Assembly (NCBI GenBank): GCA_020404895.1
Contig: JADBWK010000005.1
Span: 1 to 63,501, forward strand
From: Pseudanabaena sp. M085S1SP2A07QC
Lineage (GTDB): Bacteria; Cyanobacteriota; Cyanobacteriia; Pseudanabaenales; Pseudanabaenaceae
Length of the DNA stretch: 63,501 bases
Reading direction: 5' to 3'
In this document: positions 33,950 to 42,277 of the stretch, in pieces
Numbering within the stretch: position 1 is the stretch's first letter
Layout of the letters: each line of letters begins with the position of its first letter
Program-made: the position numbers and the translations under genes
The notes under the pieces: generated by a model
What the model saw: the letters and a program-made list of their open reading frames with translations, nothing else
The model's database searches: none
What the model was told of the DNA's origin: nothing

Positions 33950-35257
33950 CTACTGGTCAGCATTTTTTGTGATCGGCAATGGGCTGTAAAACTCAGCATT
34001 TATACCCTGCGCAGCAATCCAAGCCGTAGTCCATGCACTCTGGAAATTAAAACCACCTGTCACACCATCTATATCCAACACTTCACCAGCAAAAAATAAA
34101 CCTTGGCAAATCTTACTTTCCATCGTCTGAAAATTAACATCTTGCAAACGAATCCCGCCACAAGTTACAAACTCTTCTTTAAACACACCCTTGCCCGCGA
34201 TCGCATATTCACTGGTGCTTAGTACATTCACAATTTGCTGAATAGCTCTATTAGAGATATCTGCCCAGCGTTTCTCTAGTTCCACTTCAGCTTTATCGAG
34301 CAGATATTCCCATAAACGCAATGAGATATCGACAGGACAATAATTTGATACAAATTTCTTTGGTTGCTCAGTCTTTGCACTCAGCAAAATCTGCTTGATT
34401 GCTTCTACCTTAAGCGAAGGAATCCAATTAACCGCTAATTTTGCCTGATAGTTGCAATCATGCAATTCTCGCGCCGCCCATGCTGACAACTTTAAAACGG
34501 CGGGGCCACTCAATCCCCAATGGGTAATTAACAGAGCGCCTGATTGTTCTAATTGATTTCGAGCAGATTTTTTCTTTTCAGGGTTAGAATTTGATATTAA
34601 TAGCTTTACTGTGGCGGGGTTAACGCTGACTCCAGCCAGTTCATGAAGTTTAGAATCTTTAATATTAAATGTAAAAAGTGAAGGGACGGGAGGCTCCAGT
34701 TCATGACCTAGCGATCGCGCGATCGCATAGCCAGATGGACTGCTACCAGTAGCAAGTAATAGGCGATCGCAAAGTATATTCTCGCCATTTTTGAGAATTA
34801 CTTCAAATTTGCTATCTCCTTTGTCACTTTCTAAACGCTCAATTTTTTGAACTAAAACATTATTGCGGAGAACCACACCAGTTTTTTTAGCCGCAAACAT
34901 CAGAGCTTCCACAATCGTTTCTGAATCATCAGTAACAGGAAACATTCTGCCATCTGCTTCCGTTTTTAGCTTCACTCCTTCTGCATTAAACCAGCGCACG
35001 ACATCTAAAGCCTGAAACCGTGAAAATGCTCCCCGTAAAGCTTTGCTGCCTCTTGGATAGTTCAGAACTAATTGCGAAGGTTCAAAACAATGATGGGTAA
35101 CATTGCAACGTCCTCCGCCCGAAATTCGCACCTTAGCAAGTGGTTGTCGTCCTGCCTCTAATAAAGTTACTCGCGTATGGGGTGCTTGCGCCGCATGGAT
35201 TGCCCCGAAAAAACCTGCTGCTCCACCACCAATAACTACAACCTCTGTACTTGTCAT
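33950..35257 (-). CDS. HI0933/YhiN-family FAD flavoprotein
   Basis: This 435-residue flavoprotein belongs to the HI0933 family, of unknown substrate. An N-terminal dinucleotide fold (VVVIGGGAAGFFGAIHAAQ), the hallmark KVRISGGGRCNVTH (43-56) and DGRMFPVTDDSETIVEAL (about 102-119) are seen, with a C-terminal FAD motif FFAGEVLDIDGVTGGFN and FQSAWTTAWIAAQ. Length is normal. It is monocistronic. Confidence 0.9.
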   Translation of the reverse strand: MTSTEVVVIGGGAAGFFGAIHAAQAPHTRVTLLEAGRQPLAKVRISGGGRCNVTHHCFEPSQLVLNYPRGSKALRGAFSRFQALDVVRWFNAEGVKLKTEADGRMFPVTDDSETIVEALMFAAKKTGVVLRNNVLVQKIERLESDKGDSKFEVILKNGENILCDRLLLATGSSPSGYAIARSLGHELEPPVPSLFTFNIKDSKLHELAGVSVNPATVKLLISNSNPEKKKSARNQLEQSGALLITHWGLSGPAVLKLSAWAARELHDCNYQAKLAVNWIPSLKVEAIKQILLSAKTEQPKKFVSNYCPVDISLRLWEYLLDKAEVELEKRWADISNRAIQQIVNVLSTSEYAIAGKGVFKEEFVTCGGIRLQDVNFQTMESKICQGLFFAGEVLDIDGVTGGFNFQSAWTTAWIAAQGINAEFYSPLPITKNADQ

Positions 35258-35270
35258 GCTTAATCCCTAA

Positions 35271-35303
35271 TAAGATAGACGGCGCTTCGCGCCGCCTATC
35301 TTA
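35271..35303. repeat. Palindrome between the flavoprotein start and the small secreted gene's stop
   Basis: TAAGATAG-CGGCGC pairs with GCGCCG-CTATCTTA around TTC, with one mismatch. The stop codon of the 102-residue gene is inside the right arm. Confidence 0.75.
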
Positions 35304-35609
35304 GATTTTACCATTTCGACAAGATTGAAAAATATTGATTACTTCTTGAGGTACTTGCTTGGTTTCTCTTGCGGCTGTGTCAATCTTTAAGAACTCCGCA
35401 AAGGTATATTGCGATCGCAATTTGTCTAAACTACAAATACAAAATTCTTTGCTATTAGTAAATCCACAACCTTTCATGAAAGTCTTAGTTACTTCTTGAG
35501 GATATTCGTACTTCTCTTGAGTAGTAGGTTTATTCTCTTCTGCCCCAGCCATAGAGATTCCAGAGACAGCTAACACAAATGTGGTGAGAGCAAGTAGATA
35601 GTGGCGCAT
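35301..35609 (-). CDS. Small secreted protein with four cysteines, unknown function
   Basis: This 102-residue protein has a signal peptide (LLALTTFVLAVSGISMAGA, cleavage near residue 23). The mature part of about 79 residues has four cysteines (C48, C57, C59, C96 approximately) in a pattern that could form two disulfides: KGCGF, EFCICSLDK and FQSCRN. Similar short periplasmic proteins with a C-x-C and an LDK-TFAEF helix occur in cyanobacteria, but I assign no function. Confidence 0.6.
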   Translation of the reverse strand: MRHYLLALTTFVLAVSGISMAGAEENKPTTQEKYEYPQEVTKTFMKGCGFTNSKEFCICSLDKLRSQYTFAEFLKIDTAARETKQVPQEVINIFQSCRNGKI

Positions 35610-35717
35610 ATTTACTTTTGTTGATAATCGTTGCTGAGCGCGTAGATGATTATATTAGCAAGTAGAAGCAGCGCTTTGTAATTCCCTGAAGCCAAAATAC
35701 ATCTTGTCGCAAAGCAA

Positions 35718-35768
35718 GAAGCAGTTTTTTTGTGGCGTGGGGAAGCCACGCCACAAAAAAACTGCTTC
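35718..35768. repeat. Perfect palindrome, 23-bp arms, 5-base loop, between divergent genes
   Basis: The arms 35718-35740 (GAAGCAG, seven T, GTGGCGTGG) and 35746-35768 are exact. It lies in the shared upstream region of the small secreted gene and the receiver-kinase gene, so a terminator role is not expected. Confidence 0.85.
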
Positions 35769-35891
35769 CTTATTAAATCTCGGCGATATAATGCCTTTTG
35801 ACTTGTGCAATTTCTATCATCGGGATGACTGCATAGATTACGGTTTCATGACAGCATCTATATAGTCATCCCGTATTGATTGAGCGTTTGA

Positions 35892-36974
35892 ATGAAATCT
35901 CCTGACCGTTTACTAATTGTTGATGATGTGCCAGACAATCTATTTCTTGTTCGCACGATCCTTGAAGAAGAGGGATATGAAATTATCACATTATCAAATG
36001 GTCAAGATGCACTAAAGATTATTGAGACTGAGCCTCCAGACTTGATTTTGCTGGATGTGATGATGCCCGTGATGGATGGTTACGAGGTGACACGGCGCGT
36101 CAGAGCCATGAAAGATTTGCCATTTATTCCGATTTTGTTGATTACGGCTTACGATCGCGCTAATGCTGTCAAAGGCTTAGACCTCGGCGCAGATGAATTT
36201 ATTCGCAAGCCAATTGAAGCTGATGAGCTATTGGCAAGAGTAAGATCATTGCTGCGTTTAAAACATAGTATTGCAGAGCGCGATCGCATTGATCGCCAAA
36301 GACAGGATTTTGTATCACGCTTAACCCATGACTTACGGACACCATTAGTAGCCGCAGATCGCATGTTAGGGCTATTACAAGATGGTGTATTAGGGGAGAT
36401 TTCGCCCGAAATTTGCGAAGCTCTAAAAATTATGGGACGCAGCAACAGCAATTTGCTGGAAATGGTAAATAAGCTTTTAGATGTGTATCGCTATGAATCT
36501 GGTAGTAAAACTATTAATTTGCAGTCGTTAGACTTGAAAGAATTACTCAATCAAGTTGTGCAAGAACTTAAACCGATCGCTATTTCTAAAAATCTTGAAC
36601 TGATCGCTAATCTTGAAGATATTGGTATGGTTAAGGGTGATCGATTGGAACTATTGCGTGTATTTAATAATCTGATCGGTAATGCTCTCAAATTCACCGA
36701 ATCTGGCAGTGTTCATGTTAGCCTGAAATCAGATCAATCCGAGGCAATAATTGCGATCGCAGATACAGGTACAGGGGTTCCTTTAGAAGAGCAGCCGTTC
36801 TTGTTCCAACGATTTAGCCAAGGCAATCATCAAAAACAAGGTAGTGGCTTAGGATTATATCTATCTCACTATATTGTCAATGCCCATGAGGGCAAGATTT
36901 TAGTTAAGTCACCGAACCAAGGCTCCCAAAAAGGTTCTACATTCTTCGTGCATTTGCCCATTATTAAGCCATGA
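35892..36974 (+). CDS. Response-regulator/histidine-kinase hybrid (receiver-HisKA-HATPase)
   Basis: This is a 360-residue soluble protein. The receiver (1-120) has VDDVPDN, D55 (LLDVMMPVMDGY) and K106 (RKPIEADELL). A short linker (RDRIDRQRQDFVSRL) leads to HisKA H146 in LTHDLRTPLVAA; the HATPase has the N box (FNNLIGNALKF), G1 (ADTGTGVPL) and G2 (GSGLGLYLSHYI). It resembles small cyanobacterial hybrid kinases with an N-terminal receiver that accept phosphate from another kinase. Its stop overlaps the next gene's start (ATGA). Confidence 0.9.
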   Translation: MKSPDRLLIVDDVPDNLFLVRTILEEEGYEIITLSNGQDALKIIETEPPDLILLDVMMPVMDGYEVTRRVRAMKDLPFIPILLITAYDRANAVKGLDLGADEFIRKPIEADELLARVRSLLRLKHSIAERDRIDRQRQDFVSRLTHDLRTPLVAADRMLGLLQDGVLGEISPEICEALKIMGRSNSNLLEMVNKLLDVYRYESGSKTINLQSLDLKELLNQVVQELKPIAISKNLELIANLEDIGMVKGDRLELLRVFNNLIGNALKFTESGSVHVSLKSDQSEAIIAIADTGTGVPLEEQPFLFQRFSQGNHQKQGSGLGLYLSHYIVNAHEGKILVKSPNQGSQKGSTFFVHLPIIKP

Positions 36975-37537
36975 GTACTCTTCAACTTCAGTACGACACG
37001 CTCCTCAGCCATTACAGCAATCCTCTCGAAGCGATCTCACTCTTGAGAGAATATCGTCCATATTTTGAGCTGATTCCCAGTCTGCGCCGTCCCATAGACA
37101 GCTTGATTTCGATTCCCTTTCCAGTCGTGCAACTTACTAGTCCCAACTTGACTCAAAGTCACGTTCAGTTGCAATGCGATCTAGCCTTGATCATGTGTGA
37201 TCCTGACTGGAAAGTCAAAACTGGTCAAGAAATTTTTGTATTTATCCATCGCCCCAATGAGGACTATTCATCTTTACTAAAACGCTGGCGACAAGTAGAA
37301 GTAGCCCTTGGAGAAGAGTATTATTGGCTGTTACCTTGGAAGCATCGCAGCATTATTAGCGATCGTGGTGAATACCATTATCCGCTTTTTGTCACGCTCG
37401 ATTATTCACCAGCTCGTATTCATAAAGGTTTAGAAGGTGCATCACTTCCCCATGTTAAGGCTGCTAATCTAGCGATCGATCATCCTCCAGACATTGAAGA
37501 AAATCAAGAAGCTCCTATTTGTGATCCGACTCAATAG
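36971..37537 (+). CDS. Unknown protein translationally coupled to the receiver-kinase
   Basis: This 188-residue soluble protein shares the ATGA overlap with the upstream kinase, so the two are almost certainly made together. It has no signal peptide or membrane helix. The region FVFIHRPNEDYSSLLKRWRQ and EEYYWLLPWKHRSIISDRGEY is rich in aromatic and charged residues. I recognise no family. A role as kinase partner or output protein is inferred from coupling alone. Confidence 0.7.
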   Translation: MSTLQLQYDTLLSHYSNPLEAISLLREYRPYFELIPSLRRPIDSLISIPFPVVQLTSPNLTQSHVQLQCDLALIMCDPDWKVKTGQEIFVFIHRPNEDYSSLLKRWRQVEVALGEEYYWLLPWKHRSIISDRGEYHYPLFVTLDYSPARIHKGLEGASLPHVKAANLAIDHPPDIEENQEAPICDPTQ

Positions 37538-37538
37538 A

Positions 37539-37586
37539 TTTATAACAATTCTCAAAATGGCGTTGCCATTTTGAGAATTGTTATAA
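37539..37586. repeat. Perfect palindrome, 22-bp arms, GTT loop
   Basis: TTATAACAATTCTCAAAATG plus GC pairs exactly with its complement around GTT. It separates two convergent genes. The inner part resembles the terminal hairpin of the 101-bp TACCA element. Confidence 0.8.
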
Positions 37587-37587
37587 A

Positions 37588-38673
37588 TCATAGTGTTCCC
37601 GATCGCAGTTTAGTCCAGATATCCTTATACTTCGTAAGCGTTGATGGCGGCAAAGGTGACATTAATTCACTCTTTGCCAAAATATCTTTAGAGAAAAACT
37701 TGATCGGATCAGACTTAACACTAGCGGGAACCATCTCTAATTCACTCGATGGGCTAATCGCATCGGTCAAGGATGTTATTTGAGCGGCGACCTCAGGTGT
37801 CAGACAGAAATTCATCCATTCCATTGCTGCGATCTCAACTTCACCTTTAGGTATCACCCAAATATCACTCCAAAGCACTGTGCCATCTTGGGGGATTACC
37901 ACTTTGAGATTAGGATTTGTCCTCTGAGATTTGTACATATCACTCGTCCACCCCACGGCGGCAAGCGTATCGTCGGCTAATAGAGATTGTAAATAATTAT
38001 CAGAAGAGTAGGTTAAAACCTGAGAGTTAAGACTCTTTAGCTCTTGGGTAAGTTTAGCCAGAAGGTCAGGACGTTCAACTATGTTTTCTGGCTGATCGCG
38101 TAGCCCCATCTTTTTCAAGACCAGCCCGATCACTTCACGAGCATCATCTGGCAATGTTAGTTTTAGTTTTAATTCTGGTCGCCATAGGTCAGCCCATTGA
38201 GTAATCTCAAATTTCAGCTTGTCACTGCGATAGGCGATCGCGGTTGCGCCCCAACGATAGGGAATGCCCCATACTTGATCATTGCGCGTGACGCTTTGTT
38301 TCCATAGGGGTGAAAGTTTTTGCCATTTTGGAATTTTTTCTAATAAGTCGGGCGTGATTGGTTGGATTAAAGATTGGGCGATCGCCTGATCTAACCAGCT
38401 ATCTCCGATACTCATTAAATGAGGCGCTTTATCTTTAGGAATGTTTGGATAGTTTTGCAGTTCTTGCCAAAGTTTTGAGGGCAGATTCTCTGCTTTAAAT
38501 TCGAGTTTCTTTTGGGAAGCTGACTCAAACTGATTAATTACTTTACTGGGTATTGCCCCTAGCAAACCCACAATGCGCAAGCGCTCTCGTTGGTCAAAAG
38601 GATTTGACCATTGACATCCCCCAATCGACGTGACTGTCGCACCGCTTAAAACTAGAAACTTACGTCTATCCAT
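37588..38673 (-). CDS. PotD-like substrate-binding lipoprotein (orphan)
   Basis: This 361-residue extracellular solute-binding protein, with MDRRKFLVLSGATV and a lipobox ending IGGC (C20), is probably Tat-exported and lipid-anchored. The mature fold is of the PotD/PotF type (WGIPYRWGATAIAYRSDKL, AAVGWTSDMYKSQ, VLWSDIWVIPKGEVEIAAMEW). It is not next to a permease or ATPase. It may feed the same transporter as the potA/potD genes at 21-23 kb. Ligand unknown. Confidence 0.82.
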   Translation of the reverse strand: MDRRKFLVLSGATVTSIGGCQWSNPFDQRERLRIVGLLGAIPSKVINQFESASQKKLEFKAENLPSKLWQELQNYPNIPKDKAPHLMSIGDSWLDQAIAQSLIQPITPDLLEKIPKWQKLSPLWKQSVTRNDQVWGIPYRWGATAIAYRSDKLKFEITQWADLWRPELKLKLTLPDDAREVIGLVLKKMGLRDQPENIVERPDLLAKLTQELKSLNSQVLTYSSDNYLQSLLADDTLAAVGWTSDMYKSQRTNPNLKVVIPQDGTVLWSDIWVIPKGEVEIAAMEWMNFCLTPEVAAQITSLTDAISPSSELEMVPASVKSDPIKFFSKDILAKSELMSPLPPSTLTKYKDIWTKLRSGTL

Positions 38674-38683
38674 GACTTAATTA

Positions 38684-38742
38684 TAAAACCGATTTTGGAG
38701 TTTGCTGCGCCTTCGGCGCAGCAAACTCCAAAATCGGTTTTA
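38684..38742. repeat. Perfect palindrome, 28-bp arms, TTC loop
   Basis: The arms 38684-38711 and 38715-38742 are exact complements with the core TGCTGCGCC-TTC-GGCGCAGCA. It lies just upstream of the PotD-like gene start and downstream of the coiled-coil gene on the same strand. Confidence 0.88.
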
Positions 38743-38844
38743 CAGCGCTTTGCGCTCAACCCCGCCCCCTTAAGGTTGCTCCCATGCGGGGAAAACCTTA
38801 AGGGTTTGAAAGATAGAAAACGGCGCTATGCGCCATTTTTCATC

Positions 38845-39615
38845 TTATTTTACAAATGGACGCATCAGTAAATAGCCTGCACCAAAAGAAGTCAGAACGA
38901 TCGCCACAATTGTGACAGTCAATACCCAACCACTTAAACCAGAGGTTTCGCTAGAGTCTTCTATAGAATCAGTGCGGAGAGGACGAGAAGATATTTCTTC
39001 ACGTATTTCTAACTTAGGTAATACTTTTGTTTTTGGAGTCGGTGCAGATTCAGGAGCCTCAAAGGCAGCAAAAGAACTATCGTAATATAAGGCTTCGCTC
39101 ACCGTTGGTTCATTATCATTTTGAGTTGCTGAATTATTGGCGAGCTGTCTTGCTCTAGAAATTGCTTCTTGGATAGCACTATTTTTCTGCTGTGCAGCTA
39201 CTTTACGAGGACTAACCTGTGTTGCAGGTTTATCTACAGGGCGAGGTTTAGCCGCAGGAGGGAGTCCTTGGGGTTGTGGATTGCTTCTTGGTGGCGCAGG
39301 ATTAACTTGCGAAGAAGCACGAATACCTGCTAAAACTTCAGTTAGCTTTGAATCAGGTAGATTAGACTGAGTAAGAATAGTTTGCACTCGATCTGTGGAT
39401 TGGGCGATCGCTTCAAACTCTTGCAATAGCATTTGATTTTGCTTCGTTAGTTGCTCATTCTGCAACTGAAAAAAAGATAACTTTGCTTGAGTAGATTGCA
39501 ACTCCGCAGCCAGCTCTCGATATACAGTCACAGGTACTGAAGCCTGATAACCAGATTGAGAGGTCTGATAACCAGAATGAGAAGTTGTAGGTTTAAAGAC
39601 TGGATTGGCTTGCAT
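38845..39615 (-). CDS. Coiled-coil protein with C-terminal membrane anchor, unknown function
   Basis: This is about 256 residues from the ATG at 39615 (a GTG at 39627 is the alternative). A predicted coiled coil (about 34-75, ELAAELQSTQAKLSFFQLQN and QLTKQNQMLLQEFEAIAQ) is followed by a proline/glutamine-rich linker and a single C-terminal helix (WVLTVTIVAIVLTSFGAGYL) with few residues after it, so a tail-anchored membrane protein is likely. I do not recognise a family. Confidence 0.65.
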   Translation of the reverse strand: MQANPVFKPTTSHSGYQTSQSGYQASVPVTVYRELAAELQSTQAKLSFFQLQNEQLTKQNQMLLQEFEAIAQSTDRVQTILTQSNLPDSKLTEVLAGIRASSQVNPAPPRSNPQPQGLPPAAKPRPVDKPATQVSPRKVAAQQKNSAIQEAISRARQLANNSATQNDNEPTVSEALYYDSSFAAFEAPESAPTPKTKVLPKLEIREEISSRPLRTDSIEDSSETSGLSGWVLTVTIVAIVLTSFGAGYLLMRPFVK

Positions 39616-39700
39616 AGGCGGCAGCACCGTAGACCGTAAAAATTTAGTCGAGACTATACCATATGATTTGCTGCTTTTTCGCTAATTTACAATAGAATTT

Positions 39701-40381
39701 ATGCTTTTATTACAGTTCAGTACTTCTCACTATTGTCGTAAAGCTAGACTAGCCCTTGGCTACAAGCAGATTGCCTATCAAGTCGAAAATCTGACTCCTG
39801 GATTACATATTTTACGAGTTAAACCTCTTTCTGGCTCATATACTGTGCCAGTGCTATTACCGCAGCAAAAAAACTGTCCCGCTGTAGTTGGTGATTCTAC
39901 CAAAATTATTCAGTTTCTTGAATCCTATCAGCCCGATCCACCGCTTTATTTAGAAGATGCTATCCAACAAAAAGAAGCATTACGGCTAGAAGATCATTTT
40001 GATGAATTTGTCGGGACAGCGTCAAGATTTGTTTACTATCAGTTTCGAGCTAATGAGGGCAAAAAAATTGATCCTTCATTAATGAGCCAAGCTGTAATTA
40101 CAATCGTCCGATTTCAATATGGTATTAATGCCAATTCGGCAAAGATAGCTGCCCAGAAAATTGCGGATGCGATCGCTATACTCAGCGAATTTTGGCAAGA
40201 CGGTCATTGGGTAGGAGGTCGCTTTAGTGTCGCTGACTTGACAGCGGCAGCATTGCTGTCGCCTTTAGCGTTAATTCCCACCTATCGGCGTAATTATCCT
40301 TGGCTATTTGAGCGTATTGCAGAAATTCATCAGATTTGTAATGAGCCATTGCCCAAAAATTGGCAAGTTGGACTTGATTGA
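39701..40381 (+). CDS. Glutathione S-transferase family protein
   Basis: This 226-residue protein has an N-terminal thioredoxin-fold GST domain (LLLQFSTSHYCRKARLAL with the catalytic Ser/Cys region, the cis-proline YTVPVLL, and VGDSTKIIQFLE for glutathione) and a helical C-terminal domain (WVGGRFSVADLTAAALLSP). Substrate unknown. It is monocistronic. Confidence 0.85.
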   Translation: MLLLQFSTSHYCRKARLALGYKQIAYQVENLTPGLHILRVKPLSGSYTVPVLLPQQKNCPAVVGDSTKIIQFLESYQPDPPLYLEDAIQQKEALRLEDHFDEFVGTASRFVYYQFRANEGKKIDPSLMSQAVITIVRFQYGINANSAKIAAQKIADAIAILSEFWQDGHWVGGRFSVADLTAAALLSPLALIPTYRRNYPWLFERIAEIHQICNEPLPKNWQVGLD

Positions 40382-40390
40382 CCCGTTAGC

Positions 40391-40431
40391 AACCCAAAAG
40401 ATGAGAAGCGCCGCTTCTCATCTTTTGGGTT
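40391..40431. repeat. Perfect palindrome, 20-bp arms, 1-base loop
   Basis: AACCCAAAAGATGAGAAGCG (40391-40410) pairs with its exact complement (40412-40431) around one C. It lies ten bases after the GST stop and ends in TTTT on the plus strand, so it may act as a terminator. Confidence 0.8.
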
Positions 40432-40592
40432 TTGATTTATTGCAAAGTGTTGTAAATATTTTTGGTGTTAGCTTATTGATGTTAAGTTAGAGAATATTTC
40501 GGAAAATCTAAAAGCTGGATTTTTCTAATACTCAGAGTGCTAAGCAGCAGTTTTCAGATAGGTTATTAAAAGCGATTAGTGCGGGTAGTTTT

Positions 40593-41246
40593 ATGACTGT
40601 TAATGTTAGTGAATCTTTGTTTGAGCAGATTCTCGAATATCTTCGAGTAAGGACTGAAGCAAGCGATCGCATTGCCGAAAATTTGCTTAAAACACTTAAA
40701 GCTTTGACATCTAGCAGTACTGTAGATTCTGTTCAAAAGTCAAACAGCGATCGCGATGAGCTAGCACCACAATTTGGGCAAAAACTCTTTGATGCATGGA
40801 AGGAGCTAGCCGATTTACAGGTAGGGGAAAACTACTGGAGCTATCCTGTCATGTTTGAAGACCTTGCCGAAACCATGGAAATATCTGTTGATATCTTTGT
40901 GCAATATTTAGCAAATGTTCAGATCGGAAGTTTGCAGCTTATCCAAGGGCGGGGCTATAACTATCAAGTAAATGGACTTCAAGCTGCTTCTTTAACTTTT
41001 CATTCTGCCCCAACCCTCAAAAAAGCCGCCATCCCTAGTATCAATGACAAGAAACAAGGTACAGAGCATAAAACTTTAGGTAAGACCTTTAAAGTAGGCG
41101 ATCGCGTAGCTGTAAATGCGAATCGTCAACAATATGCCAATCATAAAGGTGTCGTTGAGCAGGTAATTAGCGTCAGCTGTCGTGTCAAATTAGATAATGG
41201 TTGGACAGCGTTTTTACCCAATCATTGTTTAGATCACATCACATAA
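40593..41246 (+). CDS. Conserved protein with C-terminal KOW/SH3-like part, unknown function
   Basis: This 217-residue protein has a helical N-terminal half (LFEQILEYLRVRTEASDRIA), a middle resembling a winged-helix or similar small domain (YPVMFEDLAETMEISVDIFV), and a C-terminal KOW-like barrel (FKVGDRVAVNANRQQYANHK, GVVEQVISVSCRVKLDNGW). The latter suggests nucleic-acid or protein binding. No family name is recognised. It is separated from the next gene by a perfect palindrome. Confidence 0.65.
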   Translation: MTVNVSESLFEQILEYLRVRTEASDRIAENLLKTLKALTSSSTVDSVQKSNSDRDELAPQFGQKLFDAWKELADLQVGENYWSYPVMFEDLAETMEISVDIFVQYLANVQIGSLQLIQGRGYNYQVNGLQAASLTFHSAPTLKKAAIPSINDKKQGTEHKTLGKTFKVGDRVAVNANRQQYANHKGVVEQVISVSCRVKLDNGWTAFLPNHCLDHIT

Positions 41247-41297
41247 AGCCCAAAAGAGAAAAGGGGCGCGATGCGCCCCTTTTCTCTTTTGGGCTTT
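41245..41297. repeat. Perfect palindrome, 25-bp arms, GAT loop
   Basis: The arms 41245-41269 and 41273-41297 are exact, with the core GGGGCGC-GAT-GCGCCCC. The left arm begins in the last base of the upstream stop codon. Confidence 0.88.
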
Positions 41298-41300
41298 GGG

Positions 41301-41338
41301 ATTCTCAAAATAGTGTAGCCATTTTGAGAATTGGTATA
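41301..41338. repeat. Half-size relic of the TACCA element or related palindrome
   Basis: ATTCTCAAAAT and ATTTTGAGAAT flank AGTGTAGCC and are followed by TGGTATAAT, resembling one terminal hairpin of the 101-bp TACCA family. The other half is absent. Confidence 0.5.
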
Positions 41339-41374
41339 ATTTCAACTAATGAAATAACAAGTCTTGAAAAAAAA

Positions 41375-41863
41375 ATGACCTTTGAAGAGGCGATCGCCTA
41401 TACACAAGCTTTGCTCTCGCGCAAAGACTTAGATGAATTACAACTAGAATCAGAAATCTCGGCACTTGTACAAACTTCTAATGGAGCGAGGGGCTTTTTT
41501 GTGTGTTTCTTGACTGGGGAATGGCAACTTGCAGATGCGCCTAGCACTCCTATTATTAAGGCTTTGCAATCTTCTCCTGATGCGATCGCTGAATTGCTTG
41601 TCAAAAATCTCGCTATGTCCACAGCCATGGCAATTTCCCATCGTCGGGCAGATAACGAAGAACAAGCCCAAGGTTCTGATCGTGTCGCTAGACGAACTGG
41701 GCTTTTAATTGAGAAAGTAAGACTTCCTGAAGTTTATGAAATTGCTACTCAAATGCGTAACTCGGCAATCTCAAACGAAGGGAATTATGTATCTTTTCTC
41801 GAAAGATGGAGATATGATGCCGAGCAAAAACAAGCGATCGCTAATGTGCTAGCCAATGGTTGA
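41375..41863 (+). CDS. Conserved cyanobacterial protein, unknown function
   Basis: Starting at the ATG at 41375 this is 162 residues; the frame extends further upstream but there it runs through the palindrome and is unlikely to be coding. It is soluble, with ARGFFVCFLTGEWQLAD and a C-terminal helix YVSFLERWRYDAEQKQAI. Similar proteins occur in many cyanobacteria, with no known role. It overlaps the DUF309 gene by eight bases. Confidence 0.65.
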   Translation: MTFEEAIAYTQALLSRKDLDELQLESEISALVQTSNGARGFFVCFLTGEWQLADAPSTPIIKALQSSPDAIAELLVKNLAMSTAMAISHRRADNEEQAQGSDRVARRTGLLIEKVRLPEVYEIATQMRNSAISNEGNYVSFLERWRYDAEQKQAIANVLANG

Positions 41864-42251
41864 TCAAGCATTTGAAGAGGCGATCGCCCAGTTTAATAGT
41901 GGGGACTATTATGCCTGCCACGATACTTTAGAATCAATTTGGAATGATGCTTGGCAAAGCGATCGGGCTTTTTATCAAGGGATTTTACAAATTGCCGTTG
42001 GTCTATATCACCTCAAAAGTCAAAATTGGCATGGTGCAGCGATTCTCTTAGGGGAAGGGACGAGTCGTCTACCAGCATATCTTCCTGACTATCAGTCCAT
42101 TGATGTGGAAGCTTTATTAACAGATAGCTTACTCATCTTACAAAAAGTACAGACCAACGGAAAAGAAGGAATTGCAGAGATATTGAAACAGATGGTGCAG
42201 GGCGATTTAAAGATTCCCAAGATCACTAGATCCAATCTGGGAAATGCTTAG
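41856..42251 (+). CDS. DUF309 family protein
   Basis: This 131-residue helical protein has the DUF309 hallmark near the N-terminus: FNSGDYYACHDTLESIW and FYQGILQIAVGLYHL. The conserved H and E of the HDTLE motif look like a metal or catalytic site. The biochemical role is unknown. It overlaps the preceding gene, implying a joint transcript. Confidence 0.85.
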   Translation: MVDQAFEEAIAQFNSGDYYACHDTLESIWNDAWQSDRAFYQGILQIAVGLYHLKSQNWHGAAILLGEGTSRLPAYLPDYQSIDVEALLTDSLLILQKVQTNGKEGIAEILKQMVQGDLKIPKITRSNLGNA

Positions 42252-42277
42252 CGCCATCAAAATAATCTTTATAAAAT

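Noticed and set aside
41201-41374. N-terminal extension of the 162-residue protein
   Set aside because: The extension is read through the last codons of the previous gene and a perfect palindrome, so it is unlikely to be translated; the ATG at 41375 is preferred.
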